64,000 bases of DNA from Garcia nutans (GCA_947685225.1 CANTUV010000031.1:64337001-64401000); one strand, 5' to 3'. Shown: positions 25,280 through 35,617, counted from the first letter of the stretch. Notes: generated from the sequence alone by a model not told the origin. Numbers and translations are program-made.

Positions 25280-25522
25280 TTTAATCTAGTGAGGGAATGC
25301 TCATAATAACTATGGTGCACCCTCATTCTTAACCGTTGATTTTAAATTGAGTTTTAATCTCGTAAAACAGTAAAAATACACTTTTCAGTAAAGTTTTAAG
25401 ATTCACAATTTACTATTCGTTACGTATAGCATTTATCCACAATAATTTTGTCACTATACACTATCAAATTTTCATTATTAGTTAAAACGTCTCTGATTAA
25501 AATCTTGACCAATACACTTTTT

Positions 25523-25982
25523 AACTGTAACGTCCCAGTTTCTTGGAACTCAACGCGGCAAGTGATCTTGGGCCAAGGGCCCTCAACCCGGCAAGTGATC
25601 TTGCCCCTCAACCGGACTCCGCTACAGTACTGGACTGCCCTCACGGGCCCTCCAGCAGGATTTGTTTATTTGGCTCAATTAAGAGTCGCCTCCCCGGATC
25701 GAACACCTGACCTCTCCCTTAAGAGAGCCAGCGAGCGCAATCCAGTACCAATATTGGTACTGGATTGCGCTCGCTGGCTCTCTTAAGGGAGAGGTCAGGT
25801 GTTCGATCCGGGGAGGCGACTCTTAATTGAGCCAAATAAACAAATCCTGCTGGAGGCCCCGTGAGGGCAGTCCAGTACTGTAGCGGAGTCCGGTTGAGGG
25901 GCAAGATCACTTGCCGGGTTGAGGGCCCTTGGCCCAAGATCACTTGCCTGGTTGAGTTCCAAGAAACCGGGATGTTACAGTT
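25523..25982. repeat. 460-bp near-perfect palindrome at the solo LTR end
   Basis: Bases 25523-25752 and 25753-25982 are reverse complements with no indel and about five mismatches by eye (near 25532, 25537, 25553-25554 and 25645). There is no spacer; the centre is accaat|attggt. A 74-codon frame reads identically on both strands (25562-25786 and its mirror), which confirms the symmetry. Each arm begins TGTAAC(A/G)TCCC, the LTR start, and symmetry runs three bases past the LTR end into the TSD. It is GC-richer than the surrounding LTR. A pol III box-B-like GTTCGATCC occurs in each arm, but no complete tRNA fold was recognised. Transcribed, it would form a roughly 230-bp hairpin. Confidence 0.95.
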
Positions 25983-25984
25983 GT

Positions 25985-26770
25985 CATGTTATAGATATGT
26001 TAATTTGGAAAAATCAAGTCCTGAGGTACATTGACATTAATTTGGCAAAGCCAACATTTGATTTCAAAATCAAAGTTCAAAAAAAAATCAAAAAAGTGTT
26101 TTGTCATACAAAGCCTTTAAGTTAAGGGAAGTATGTTGAACCTCCAAAGGATACATTGGGCAAAGGGAATGATTACTGGCAAAGTTATAAAGAAGCTACC
26201 AACCGACGTGCTGAAATATAGTTTGAAATGGACGCATCCCTGACTTTGCTGATTTGGGTCTCCACCACTCATGTTTTCAACATCTTGAAGATAAAAGCCA
26301 CAAATGCAAAAGCTTTCAATCATTCCAATGCAAAACTTGAACAAGCGTCAAAAAGGAGTCAATGAGAATATTTCCGCTGATCACCTAGCAAACACCTTGC
26401 AAAGTAAAGAATCAAAAGAAGATATTGAATCAAGAGGGCACGGAAAGCCTATTTGCTTGTGGAAGCTCCAATCATTTTGCAAAAGAAGAAATACGTGCTT
26501 GTACGATGAACTAGATGGAAAAAACATCAATCAGAGCCTGCATAGAAAAATCATGGGTTTCTCCTTTTCAATTTTTTGAGTCTATATATGAAAAATTCTT
26601 TGCCACGCAGGGGAACAAGGAGAGGATATGAAGGCTAGCTAAAAAGGGCTCAATTTTTTTGCAAAAGTGAAAAGGAAGAACAAGACAGAATGAAAAAAGA
26701 AGAAAATTAGAATTCTCAAAAGAATGAAGATACAAAAAAACAAAAGATCAATCCAGCTAAAAGAGCTAAA
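25985..26770 (+). other. 3' untranslated region of the gag-only Tat-like element, continued
   Basis: Sequence resumes after the solo LTR. Frames up to about 91 codons exist but resemble nothing I know. AT-rich; no RNA gene recognised. Confidence 0.6.
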
Positions 26771-27180
26771 GCCAGGGTGAAGACCCGGTCACAAAGGATG
26801 GAGATCCATTTTCAAGGGCGAAGATCCGATCTTGAAGGATGAAGATCCATTTTCAAGGGTGAAAACTTGATCTCAAAGGATGAAGATCCATTTGCAAGGG
26901 TGAAGACCCAATCTCAAAGGTGAAGATCCATTTTCAAGGGTGAAGACCCGATCTCAAAGGATGAAGATCTATTTGCAATGGTGAAGACCCGATCCAAAGG
27001 ATAAAGATCCATTTTCAAGGGTGAAGACCCGATCTCAAAGGATGAAGATCCATTTTCAAGGACGAAGACCCGATCTCAAAGGATGAAGATCAATTTTCAA
27101 GGGTGAAAACCCGATCTCAAAGGATGAAGATCCATTTTCAAGGATGAAGACCATATCTCAAAGGATGAAGATCCATTTTG
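26771..27180 (+). repeat. 41-bp tandem repeat array, about ten units
   Basis: Imperfect head-to-tail copies of a 41-bp unit starting gggtgaagacccgatctcaa and containing ggatgaagatccattttcaa. Some units are shortened. Tandem arrays in the 3' untranslated region are known in Ogre/Tat elements. Units adjoin without spacers, so this is not a CRISPR array. Confidence 0.9.
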
Positions 27181-27240
27181 TGGGCAAAAAACTACAATGC
27201 ATAGAATAACAGGAGCAATCAGACTTCTCAAATGATAAAA

Positions 27241-27600
27241 GGTCAGTCAAACTCAATCTCGGGTCCAAGCACCCATTCTCGAGTACAAGTACCCAAATCA
27301 ATTCATGCTCATGTCCAAGTATCCAATCTCGGGTCCAAGTACCCAATCTCAGGTCCAAGTACCCAAATCAATTCAAGCTAGGGTTAAGAACCCAAATTTT
27401 CCTTAGGTCCAGAACCTAGAATCTTTTCTAAGTCCAAAACTTAGCTCGGGTCCAGAACCCAAATTACCCTTAGGTCCATAACCTAGAATCTCTTCTAAGT
27501 TCAGAACTTAGATAGGATCTAGAACCCAAATTTTCCTTAGGTCCAGAACCTAGAATTATCCTTGAGTCCAGAACTCGAACTGAGTCCAGAACCCAAAACC
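27241..27600 (+). repeat. second tandem repeat array (ggtccaagtaccc / aggtccagaacctag)
   Basis: Two related short repeats: gggtccaagtacccaatctc-like units at 27247-27375, then aggtccagaaccTaga-like units of about 30-40 bp at 27400-27600. Many contain the dyad gggtcc...ggaccc type symmetry. Noncoding. Confidence 0.75.
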
Positions 27601-27668
27601 TCCACTATTTCAAAAATAAAGTCCTATTGCTTTTCACTCTCTTTCACTAAAGTTTCAGATCATTCAAG

Positions 27669-27680
27669 CAGGTGGAAAAC
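27669..27680 (+). other. candidate polypurine tract
   Basis: CAGGTGGAAAAC directly precedes the 3' LTR start TGTAGACCC. Purine-rich and in the right place, but short. Confidence 0.5.
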
Positions 27681-28113
27681 TGTAGACCCTTAATTTTTGA
27701 CCTAGTCCGGTCCAATATATCATATTTAGTCCCAAATAATTTTTGTGGTGTCCAACATATTTTAATTGGTCCAAAATAATTTTTGTTATCTTAATTAAAT
27801 AATTTTTGCTTTAGTGTCTAATTTTTTATTAATAAAAAATGAATAATAAAAAAAAATTTTGGTCAGCAGCGCAAAATTGCCCGCAGGCACATTTCGCCCG
27901 CAGCTGCCGCAGCTGGCAGCGACAGCTTTTTTGCTAGCGCAATTTTCCTGCCTCAATTTTTTAGCCAGCGCAATTTTTTCGCAGCAATTTTTTTTCGCTA
28001 GCGAAATTTTTCGACGCAAATTTTCCAAAACCTAATGCAATTAGGTTTCGGTTTCCTTTTCTTAATAAATAATGTATGCCGTGAGCAACTAGGAGAAAAC
28101 CACAAAAAAATTC

Positions 28114-28121
28114 TATAAATA
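28114..28121 (+). promoter_or_regulatory. TATA box of Tat-like LTR
   Basis: TATAAATA. The same motif at a similar distance from the U3 start occurs on - in the LTRs at 32680-32687, 57405-57412 and 59632-59639, which supports a conserved promoter. Confidence 0.65.
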
Positions 28122-28503
28122 AGTATAATTACAACACAAAAAAGGGAAGCAACAATTGGGACGAAATTGGAGATTTTGAAACTGAATCTATGAAGGAAAG
28201 CAGTGGAACCAAGCTAATTTTTTGAGAGAGCCGCAAAACAATTCAAGCAATTCATCAAAGGCATCAATTGCCTTTGTTTTTGTTGATCCAAGAAGCAATT
28301 TTTGGGGTGTAACTCACGAACCAAGGTTTGAGCTCTTAAATTATTTTTTGTTTTATCACAATAGCTTAATTCATGAAATTGTGTCTTTCAAAATTAAAAA
28401 CCCTAGAACTTCAATTTAGTTTTTCTAAAATTAAAAACACTAATTCGTTACTTTATTTTTCAAAAGGACTTAAATTTGTTATTTTTACTTCTTCAACATC
28501 TTA

Positions 28504-29029
28504 AAACCCTAATTGAACATGTTTTTCTTCAAAACCAAAATTTGATTCTTATTCTTACAACAAACCTTTAAAACACCTTTTTTATTTAGATAAACCTTAA
28601 ATCGTTGGTCTACTTTCATAAAGTAATCAATTGCTTTTTCCAAATTCTAAAAAGCTCCATGCATCCACCGAAACCGTAATTTTAAAACACTAAACCCTAA
28701 CTCAACTCCAAACCTAAAATACTAAAACCATAACCCTTTAAAGCCTTAAACCCTAATTTTTTTTTATAAACCCTAATCCTTTAAAACCTTAAAAATCATA
28801 TAAACACAAATATTTTAATTTTTCATGGTAAGTTTGAAATCATCATTTAAAACCACAAATCAAAAGTATTTTAAAGTGCCCAAAACCCTAGTTTCATGAT
28901 TTCACCATTCAAATCTTAATTTGGTTAATCAAAGTGTCTTACCAACCTTTTAAAACATAAAATCTTTAATCTATTTTAATTCTTTAAAAAGTCACAGTAG
29001 CTTAAACCCATGAAAATCCAAAACCCTAA
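28504..29029 (+). promoter_or_regulatory. telobox cluster downstream of the LTR TATA box
   Basis: Exact AAACCCTAA at 28504-28512, 28692-28700, 28748-28756, 28768-28776 and 29021-29029, plus near-matches (aaaccctag) at about 28388 and 28883. Teloboxes in plants are bound by TRB-type Myb proteins and occur in promoters and 5' regions; whether these are bound is not known. Confidence 0.65.
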
Positions 29030-29840
29030 ATACATGAAATAAAGGATCCTAAATGGAAACAGTAGCTATAATTTGGATTTTTATTTGCCTTATTCAATTC
29101 CATATTTAATTATGCTTTGATTTATTTTATATGCTTTAATTTATTTAAGTTCAATACTTGATTTAATTAATTTATCATGGATGGATGTTTACTTTTTATT
29201 GATATTTAATAAATTTGATGAATGATTTATTTATGATGAATGCTTATTTACTTTTATCAATTTATTTACATTTTTAAATGTTGTAAGAGGTATGTTTCCA
29301 CTTGGTGGGTACCTCATTAGTTAAATATCATGTAATTTAAATTGCTTTTCTATTTTAGAACCAATGTAAAGGGCATGTTTCTACCTTTCGGTGGGTGTCC
29401 TATTTTGTCATGTGATGTAAGGACATGTTTCCTTCTTTGGATGGGTGTCCATTTATTTATTTTGCTTGGGACATTGCTTTGATTTTAATATAATGATGCT
29501 TTCTTTTAAATATTGTGTGTAATATGGATAATGTTGTTATATTTAAGAATTTTATAATATTAAGACATGTAAAGGAGGCCGGTTCCAATGAACCGGGTGT
29601 TGTGGGGGTGCTGGGCCATTTCTCACCTTCCCCACACGTACCCAACTTTCTGAACCCATTAGGGGGTTGGGGATTCCTTAGGAATCGAGTCATCCACCCC
29701 TTTCTTTTTCCTGGCCCTTCCGGGTGGCGACTCCATTTTCTCCATACTTAGGTCCGTATTCTCTAAGGCCTCGAGCCTAAACAGTGCCGAAGTCGCAAGA
29801 ACCATTCCACCGGGAGTGAGGGCAAAAATCCCCGCTCACA

Positions 29841-31189
29841 CAAATAAAATCCAATTATAAGAACAATTGTGTTATTTCCATCCTCATAAACTCAATGTCA
29901 AGAGAAAATTTTTGGAAGAGTCCAACATAATATAAGCACTTTTGGAATTTGAAGCACACGTGAGAATTACCATGAAGGCATTACTCAAGTGAAGTCCATG
30001 AAGATCCAAATGCTTATACGTGAATATGAGCTCTTTAAGATGAAGCAAAATAAGAACATCATCAATATGACTAAGCGGTAGCTTGCAAAACTAATCAATT
30101 TAAAGAAATTTGGGAAGTTGTATTCTTAAGAAGATGTCAACAACAAGATCCTTAAAGCACTTCCCAACAAGAATTTTGAATCCAAGGTTTCATCTATTGA
30201 AGAAGCTCATGATCCAAGCAAGCTTAGAACTAATGAGTTTGTTGGGATACTTCTCACTCATGAGATGACTATAAATAAGGATGAGGATAAAGGTGAGAAA
30301 TAGAACAAAAAGGGATAGCTCTCAAAGATATTAAAGAGGTAAAAGGAGAGTGAGTGCTCAAGTAGGAGTGAGAGTAGAAAAGATGATGGAGATGAAGTAG
30401 CTCTACTTTCTAGAAGGGCAAAGGAAATAATAAGAAGAAGAAAGAAGACAACAAAAAAGGGTCCTTCTCCAACTCCAACTCTTCTTTAAAAGATAAAGAA
30501 AATAAGAGTGATGTGAAATGCTATGAATGCGGCAACATTGGCCACATCAAGATGGAGTGTCCCAAATTGAAGAATAAGAAAAAGTGGGATAAGGAGAATA
30601 AGAAAACTTTCAAAGCAACATGGGATGGTGATTCCTAAAGTGAAGAAGAGGAAGAGCAAGAAATCGCTAATTTATACCTTATGGCTGTGAGAGATGAAGA
30701 AGACCCTAGTAAGCTAAACCTTTCATTCAAATCTTTTAGTTATAGGTTGGATAATGATGTTGATGATGTGGGTGATGATGAGGTTTTAGAACACATGAAC
30801 CAAAGAGTTCAAAAATATTTTTCTAAAATAAGGTGTTATAAAGAAAAATGTTTAAAACTTTAAAAGATTTTATTATCTTGGAAATCTTTACTTTGGAATA
30901 AAAACTTCCAATGAGAACCTCAAAACCTCATTGGATGAGATTTCTAAAAATTCCACTAGTTTAGAGAAAGTTTCTAAAGAAAACCAAGTTTTGATAAAAG
31001 AAATAAATGATTTGAAAAACTCTAGTTCTAAATTTCATAAAGGAAAGGAAGCCTTGGACACCTTAATAAGGTCTCAAAGGTCACCATCCTTAAAATATTA
31101 TTTGGCTTTTGATAGCTCATCTATATCCACATCCAAAGCACCCACATTCATAAAAGCCTTTACTTGTCTAACTTCTAGTGTTGAGGTGG
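29841..31189 (+). pseudogene. decayed gag of a further retrotransposon, probably copia type
   Basis: Fragments on + read like plant copia gag: ILKALPNKNFESKVSSIEEA near 30150-30200, LRTNEFVGILLTHEM near 30225-30265, then a CCHC zinc knuckle CYECGNIGHIKMEC at 30519-30560, and an acidic region with ANLYLMA near 30665. The text is split by several stops (for example near 30080, 30129 and 30300) and frame changes. Later parts (30931-31194) suggest a coiled-coil-like continuation. Both ends are cut by Tat-like LTRs (ending 29840 and beginning 31190), so flanks and LTRs of this element are not visible. Lineage uncertain. Confidence 0.7.
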
Positions 31190-33144
31190 TGTGAGGGGGG
31201 ATTTTCGCCCCCACTCCCATTAGAATGGTACATGCAACTTCGGCACTATTAAGCTTAAGGCCTTAGAGAACACGGGCCTAAACTCAGAGAAAATGGAGTC
31301 GCCACCTAGACAGGTTGGGAAAAAGAAAGGGTCGATGACTTGATTTCTAAGGAATCCCCAACCCCCTAATGGGTTTAGAAAGTTGGATACGTGTGGGAAA
31401 GGTGAGAATGATCCAGCACCCCTACAACTCCCGGTTCATTAGAACCGACCTCCTTTTCAGGTCTCAATATTATAAAATTCTTAATTAATATGATATTATC
31501 CATACTACATGCGATAATAAGAATAAATAAATACTTTATTAAAATCACAACAACGTTCAAACAAAATAAACAAGTAGGCACCCATCCATGGAGGGAAACA
31601 TGCCTTTACAATTTTCCAATGTCCAAAGGATGATAAATAAAACAGGATACCCACCAATTGCGGAAATGTATCCCTTACATTGATCTGAAACTTAAAATAA
31701 ATTAAATTACATGATGCTCATAACATGAGGTACCCAAAATATGGAAACATACCTCTTACAATTTCTTGAAACAAAAACAAATCAATAAAAATAACCAACC
31801 AACCATTCATCATAAATAAATCATTCATCGAAGATATAAATCAAAGATATAAATAAATCACTAATCAAAACATATAAGAAACATGCTTCTAACTTGAATA
31901 AAGCAAATAAAGATGCAAGTTTAGGTTTATATCTCAATTCAGGGTTTCTTAAATAACACTTAGGGTTTTGGGATTTAGATTCAAAAAAATTAGGGTTTAA
32001 TGTAAATTAGGGTTTAGTGCTAATATTTATGCATTTAGAGTTTTTAGGAAGAAATAAATTAAAGTTTGATGTTTATAAAAAATAATATTTAGAGCTTTAA
32101 GATTTTAAATGAACTAGGGTTTAGTGTCTGTGAAAAACTAATCAAAGATTTTAAGGTTTATACAAACTGTATATATTTTTTAAAGAGGTATAGATGCTAA
32201 TGTATGGTTTTATATAAAAAACCTTAATGTGATTTCTGAGTAACACATTGATTAAACAACTTACGAGATAAAGAAAAACAATTAAACATCCTAAGCCAAA
32301 AATTTACTTGTTCTAAAGGTTATGATTAAGCAAAAAAATAATATGCACTCCATGCAAACTAACATATACTGAATAAGAAATTGTATGCTGTGACTTTAGT
32401 TAGACGACAAACAAACTCATTCAATGTTTAAAACAATCAAAACATATAGTTTTTATTTAATTTAAAGAATTTCTGGATGAGCTTTGGTAAAGACAATGAG
32501 TACACTGCCTTTGTAGAGTTTTGTGTTGCTGATCTTCCTCATCTATCCTTGCTGTTTCTTTTTGTTTATCAGGCTTGCTAGAGTTCATTAGTTGATTACT
32601 GAATTTTCCAGAGTTCCAACAGCCATCCAAAAAGCCAAAAGTCCCAAGATGCTATCCTTCTTCAGGTTTTTAAAACTTGTATTTATAATCACTCTATGAA
32701 AGTTTTCCTGCTTAAGAACGGTTTATTCTAATGCATGTCAAATTCACTGGTTCAACATAAACTGAGACCATATCGAATTACATATACTTGAATTCAATAT
32801 AGAACGAGTCCATCTCGAATTCAAATTACTTAATTTCGATAGAAACTGAGCCTATATCGAAGTAGGTATCCGGATTCGACATGGAATTGAAAAAAAACTG
32901 CCCATAGTAGACTGGGAGAGCCCCATTTCGATATGGGGCTACCCCATATTGAAATGGGACCCCATTTCGATATGGGACAACTCCATATCAAATTCCCCAA
33001 TTTGATATGGGGCTGCCCCATATCGAATTGGGGCTTCCAATTCAATATGGGGAGCCCCATATCAAATTGGGAGGCCCCCAATTTGATATGGGGCTTCCCC
33101 ATGTTGAATTGGATTCCCCAATTTGATATGGGGCTTCCCCACGT
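31190..33144 (-). repeat. Tat-like LTR on the minus strand with altered U3
   Basis: In + coordinates it starts TGTGAGGGGGG, the complement of the LTR 3' end, directly after copia-type gag text (flank ggtgg), so 31190 is an outer LTR end with no PBS beside it. It matches other Tat-like LTRs to about 32700, including the shared TATA box at 32680-32687 (-). Beyond that, the usual U3 is replaced by a gaattcgatatggg-type repeat and a palindromic minisatellite (32908-33140). The normal TGTAGAC start is not found; at about 33145 the sequence changes to Tat-like internal leader on +. Part of this LTR also matches the window's last 800 bases. Confidence 0.75.
32908..33140. repeat. palindromic minisatellite (ccccatatcgatatgggg type)
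   Basis: About 11-12 imperfect units of roughly 20 bp, alternating in orientation; the core ccccat(a/t)tcgatatgggg is self-complementary. A 71-codon frame (32933-33148) with repeated MGLPHI/NLIWG words is just the translation of the array. Confidence 0.85.
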
Positions 33145-33434
33145 CTGAGGGAATTATTCGAAAGCAAGGTACCCCATGTTGGTATTTTGTTAACCATATA
33201 CCTAGGAAAAGAGACTCGACATTCGTGTGTGGATGTTATAAGGTTGGAAGGATCATCCTAATTACACTTGTTTTATTGATTGTTCGTGCATACATGCATA
33301 CACTTGCATCTCATATCATTGGTCCTCTCTGGCTCACAGCCCTGGATTATGAAAGTTCAAAAGCTTACGACAATCCGACCTACGCCGGAGACGAGATATC
33401 TAGCAATGACTCGATCACTTGCTCACCAAAGACA

Positions 33435-35164
33435 ATGGAGCCCGAACAAATTCAAAGAATAGTGGATGAAGCCCTCAATGCCAAGATGGAAGAAATCAAA
33501 GAGGCCCTAGCTGAGACCATGAAGAACCAATTGACTGCAATCTTAGAGAATCATGCCGAGGCATCTGCTAGCACTAAGAAACCAAAGGACAAAGGAAAGA
33601 CCAAAGTTAGTGAAGTGGCTTTTGATGATGAAAAGTTGGTCATTGATGATGATGATGATTGGGCTCAATACTACCAAGAGGTTCAGGAAAAGAAGAAAGA
33701 ACCGAAGGCTGTCGAGAAGGCAACTATTGAAAAGACCGAGACATCTGATGTTGAAAAGATGATTGCTGATTTAGAAAAGAAATTTGAGAAGAAGCTGAAG
33801 ACCGAAGAGATGTCCGAAGTTGACAAGTTATTTGAACAAGATGAAGAGGTCCCTTATAAATTCAAGATGCCTTACTTTGCTAAGTACAATGGCACCGGAA
33901 ATCCTCATCTCCATGTGAAGCAATATATCACTGCCATGCAATCTGCTCGAGGTACTAAGGCTCAAACCCTAAGGTACTTTATGCTCTCATTGGACCCTGT
34001 TGTCCAAAATTGGTTCAATACCTTAGATGATGAAACACAAAAGAGCTGGGATCTACTTTACAAAGCCTTTATCCAACAATATGGATATAATGTTGAATTG
34101 GAAGTTACCTTGATGGAAGTGGAATCTATTAGGCAAAGGCCGAATGAGAATTTTGTAGACTATGTCAAGAGATGGAGAAACAAGGCTTCTTTACTCAAGA
34201 AGAGGCCCGATGAATCCAATCAAATAAGGATGATTGTGAGAGGGGCGTTACCTAGTCTTCGTGAGAGGATGTCTCATACACTCATCCGTTATTTCAAAGA
34301 CCTTCTTCAAGCTGGTTTGCAAATTGAAGAATGGGACAGGGAGAAGAGCCGATTTGCAATGAAAAGGAATGAGAAAGGGAGCTATCAACCTGGTAGCCAA
34401 AGCTTGCAAAAGGCCGTCGGTGTTAATGCTACTAACCAAGGAACAAGGAGACAATTTTTGGAATTGGGAAAACCAATGTCCTGGGTTCTCAACAAGCTTC
34501 AAAGGAAGGGACTGCTACAACCCTTAAATCCTCATCCTTTGCCTAATCCTCTCCCACCTAATTTTGACACCAAAGCATTTTGTCAATTTCACCAAATGTA
34601 AGGACATGACATGGATAGATGTGTGAGATTGAGACATGAGATCCAAAACTTAATTGATAATGGGAAGCTACCCGAGCCCAATAAGCCAAACACTAAAGAT
34701 AACCCATTGCCAAAGTTCAATAGAGTACCACCACCAGCAACCTTCATGATTGGAGGAGGTTTGCATGAGGATTTTGTCATGTCTTCTTTTCAAGATATGG
34801 GAGGAGAAGCAATCAAAGAAGAAGAGGAATTTAATGAAGCTAAACAAGCTATGATTGGTGGGGAAGTAGCAATTTGTGTGGTCAACAGGTTTTGGGATCC
34901 AAGTGATAGTGATGATGATATCATACCCAAGAAGGAGGAGTGGACTTGGTCTGAGCCCGAAGAAGACGAGGTGATGAATACTAGATCCGGTAAGCCTTAT
35001 GCAAGGCCACCACCTAAGGAGTTAGAAACTAATAAGGGCAAGGAAGTTGAAGTGGAAGAAGATGATGATGTACTCAAGAAATTAAAAAGAACTCAAGCAA
35101 GTGTCCGATTGCTACCTCCACAACATCAGAGGAGTTTATCAACTTCATAAAAATCGGGGAAGTA
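33435..35164 (+). pseudogene. gag of the plus-strand Tat-like element
   Basis: ATG 33435 (MEPEQIQRIVDEALNAKM) is the start shared by all copies, but the frame is open further upstream to 33123. An acidic DDDDDWAQYY stretch is followed by the capsid core (AKYNGTGNPHLHVKQYITA, LDPVVQNWFNTLDDETQKSW, RPNENFVDYVKRWRNKAS). TAA at 34599-34601 interrupts it in frame; it continues from 34602 with CVRLRHEIQNLIDNGKLPEP and an acidic tail to 35148-35150. Relative to the minus copy (44452-45165) about 90 bases are missing near 35105, which shifts the frame. Structural particle protein; broken. Confidence 0.88.
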
Positions 35165-35617
35165 ATGAAATGTGAAGAGGTTCAAGAGAAGAGCGAAGTT
35201 AGTATGGGAGAAGTTTCTTTTTCTGATGCGGACATACCAGAGGAAGGGAGAGACCACATCCGCCCTCTCTTTATCAAAATAGAAGTCAAGGGGAAGAGGA
35301 CTCCTTGTGTAATGGTCGATGATGGGTCTGCCATAAATGTTTGTCCACTTAAGATACTACCAAAGCTAGCCATGTCAATAAGAGATCTAGACCCAACCGA
35401 AGTGACAATTCGTGCTTATGACAACACTAAGAGGCATGCCGAAGGGACTTTCAAAGCTGCCGTCAAGGTTGGTCCAATTGAATCTATTGTGGAATTTGTT
35501 GTTTTAGACATACTAGTTACCTTTGCCTTACTCTTGGCATGACCATGGTTTCACCCTCTTGGTGGAGTTCCTTCCACCCTTCATCAAAAGATCAAATTCC
35601 CCAATGGAAATGAAACA
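35165..35617 (+). pseudogene. protease of the plus-strand Tat-like element, with internal TGA
   Basis: The aspartic protease core VMVDDGSAINVCPL carries the DDGS form, with the catalytic Asp near 35320. The C-terminal motif expected to read LLLGRPW has Ala in place of Gly and a TGA in place of Arg (35540-35542), then continues in frame PWFHPLGGVPSTLHQKIKF. The homologous codon in the minus copy (44192-44194) is also TGA. Known role: polyprotein cleavage. Whether the TGA is a shared ancestral lesion or independent decay is open. Confidence 0.82.

Larger units (their letters stand above)
22679..25979 (-). mobile_element. solo LTR (about 3.3 kb, chromovirus-like) with perfect TSD GTTGT
   Basis: Flanked by gttgt at 22674-22678 and 25980-25984. 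On - it begins TGTAACATCC and ends GGATGTAACA. A TA-rich TATA element lies at 25258-25279 (read on -), and near the left end is a ctaagcaaagcttagtgg motif shared with the Tekay-family LTRs at 1950-1975 and 41505-41530. No PBS, coding sequence or second LTR is present, so I read it as a solo LTR left by recombination. Its first ~457 bp on - (25979 back to 25523) are a near-perfect palindrome. It splits the 3' region of the gag-only Tat-like element, which resumes at 25985. Confidence 0.8.
19655..29840 (+). mobile_element. Tat-clade (Ogre/Retand-like) element with gag only, 5' end outside window
   Basis: After subtracting the solo LTR at 22679-25979, this reads as gag, then directly 3' untranslated sequence, tandem repeats and a 3' LTR (27681-29840), all on +. 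There is no protease, RT, RNase H or integrase: at about 21060-21087 gag text runs straight into AT-rich sequence. The gag and 3' LTR match families present in autonomous-type copies at 33145-38944 and 39079-57847. I infer a non-autonomous derivative made by internal deletion. Its 5' LTR lies beyond the left edge because Athila and Tekay insertions displaced it. Confidence 0.8.
27681..29840 (+). repeat. 3' LTR of the gag-only Tat-like element (2160 bp)
   Basis: Starts TGTAGACCCTTAATTTTTGA and ends ATCCCCGCTCACA. The same ends, inverted, bound LTRs at 55830-57847, 58052-60040 and 61271 onward. TATAAATA at 28114-28121 sets U3 at about 430 bp. Five exact telobox motifs (AAACCCTAA) lie between 28504 and 29029. 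Near the end, three imperfect copies of a g(t)aagg(g)catgttt...ggtgggtgtcc unit occupy 29285-29455. Right flank is caaat (29841-29845). Confidence 0.88.

Noticed and set aside
25562..25786. A 74-codon frame that is identical on both strands, possible small gene
   Set aside because: It is the translation of the palindrome arms; identity on both strands follows from symmetry, and no homology or start context supports a protein.
25650..25860. Possible tRNA or SINE, from box-B-like GTTCGATCC and a weak box-A-like tggctctcttaaggg
   Set aside because: No cloverleaf can be traced and no A tail or SINE boundary or TSD was found. Kept only as an observation on the palindrome.
26771..27180. Regularly repeated units resembling a CRISPR array
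   Set aside because: Units adjoin without spacers, vary in sequence, and lie in a plant retrotransposon.
29515..29751. 78-codon frames at 29457-29751, 55978-56217 and 58134-58415 that resemble each other
   Set aside because: They are the same LTR segment in several Tat-like copies, on different strands, with no coding signature.
32933..33148. Repeat-protein frame with MGLPHI / NLIWG words
   Set aside because: Translation of the palindromic minisatellite; the opposite strand gives a similar frame.
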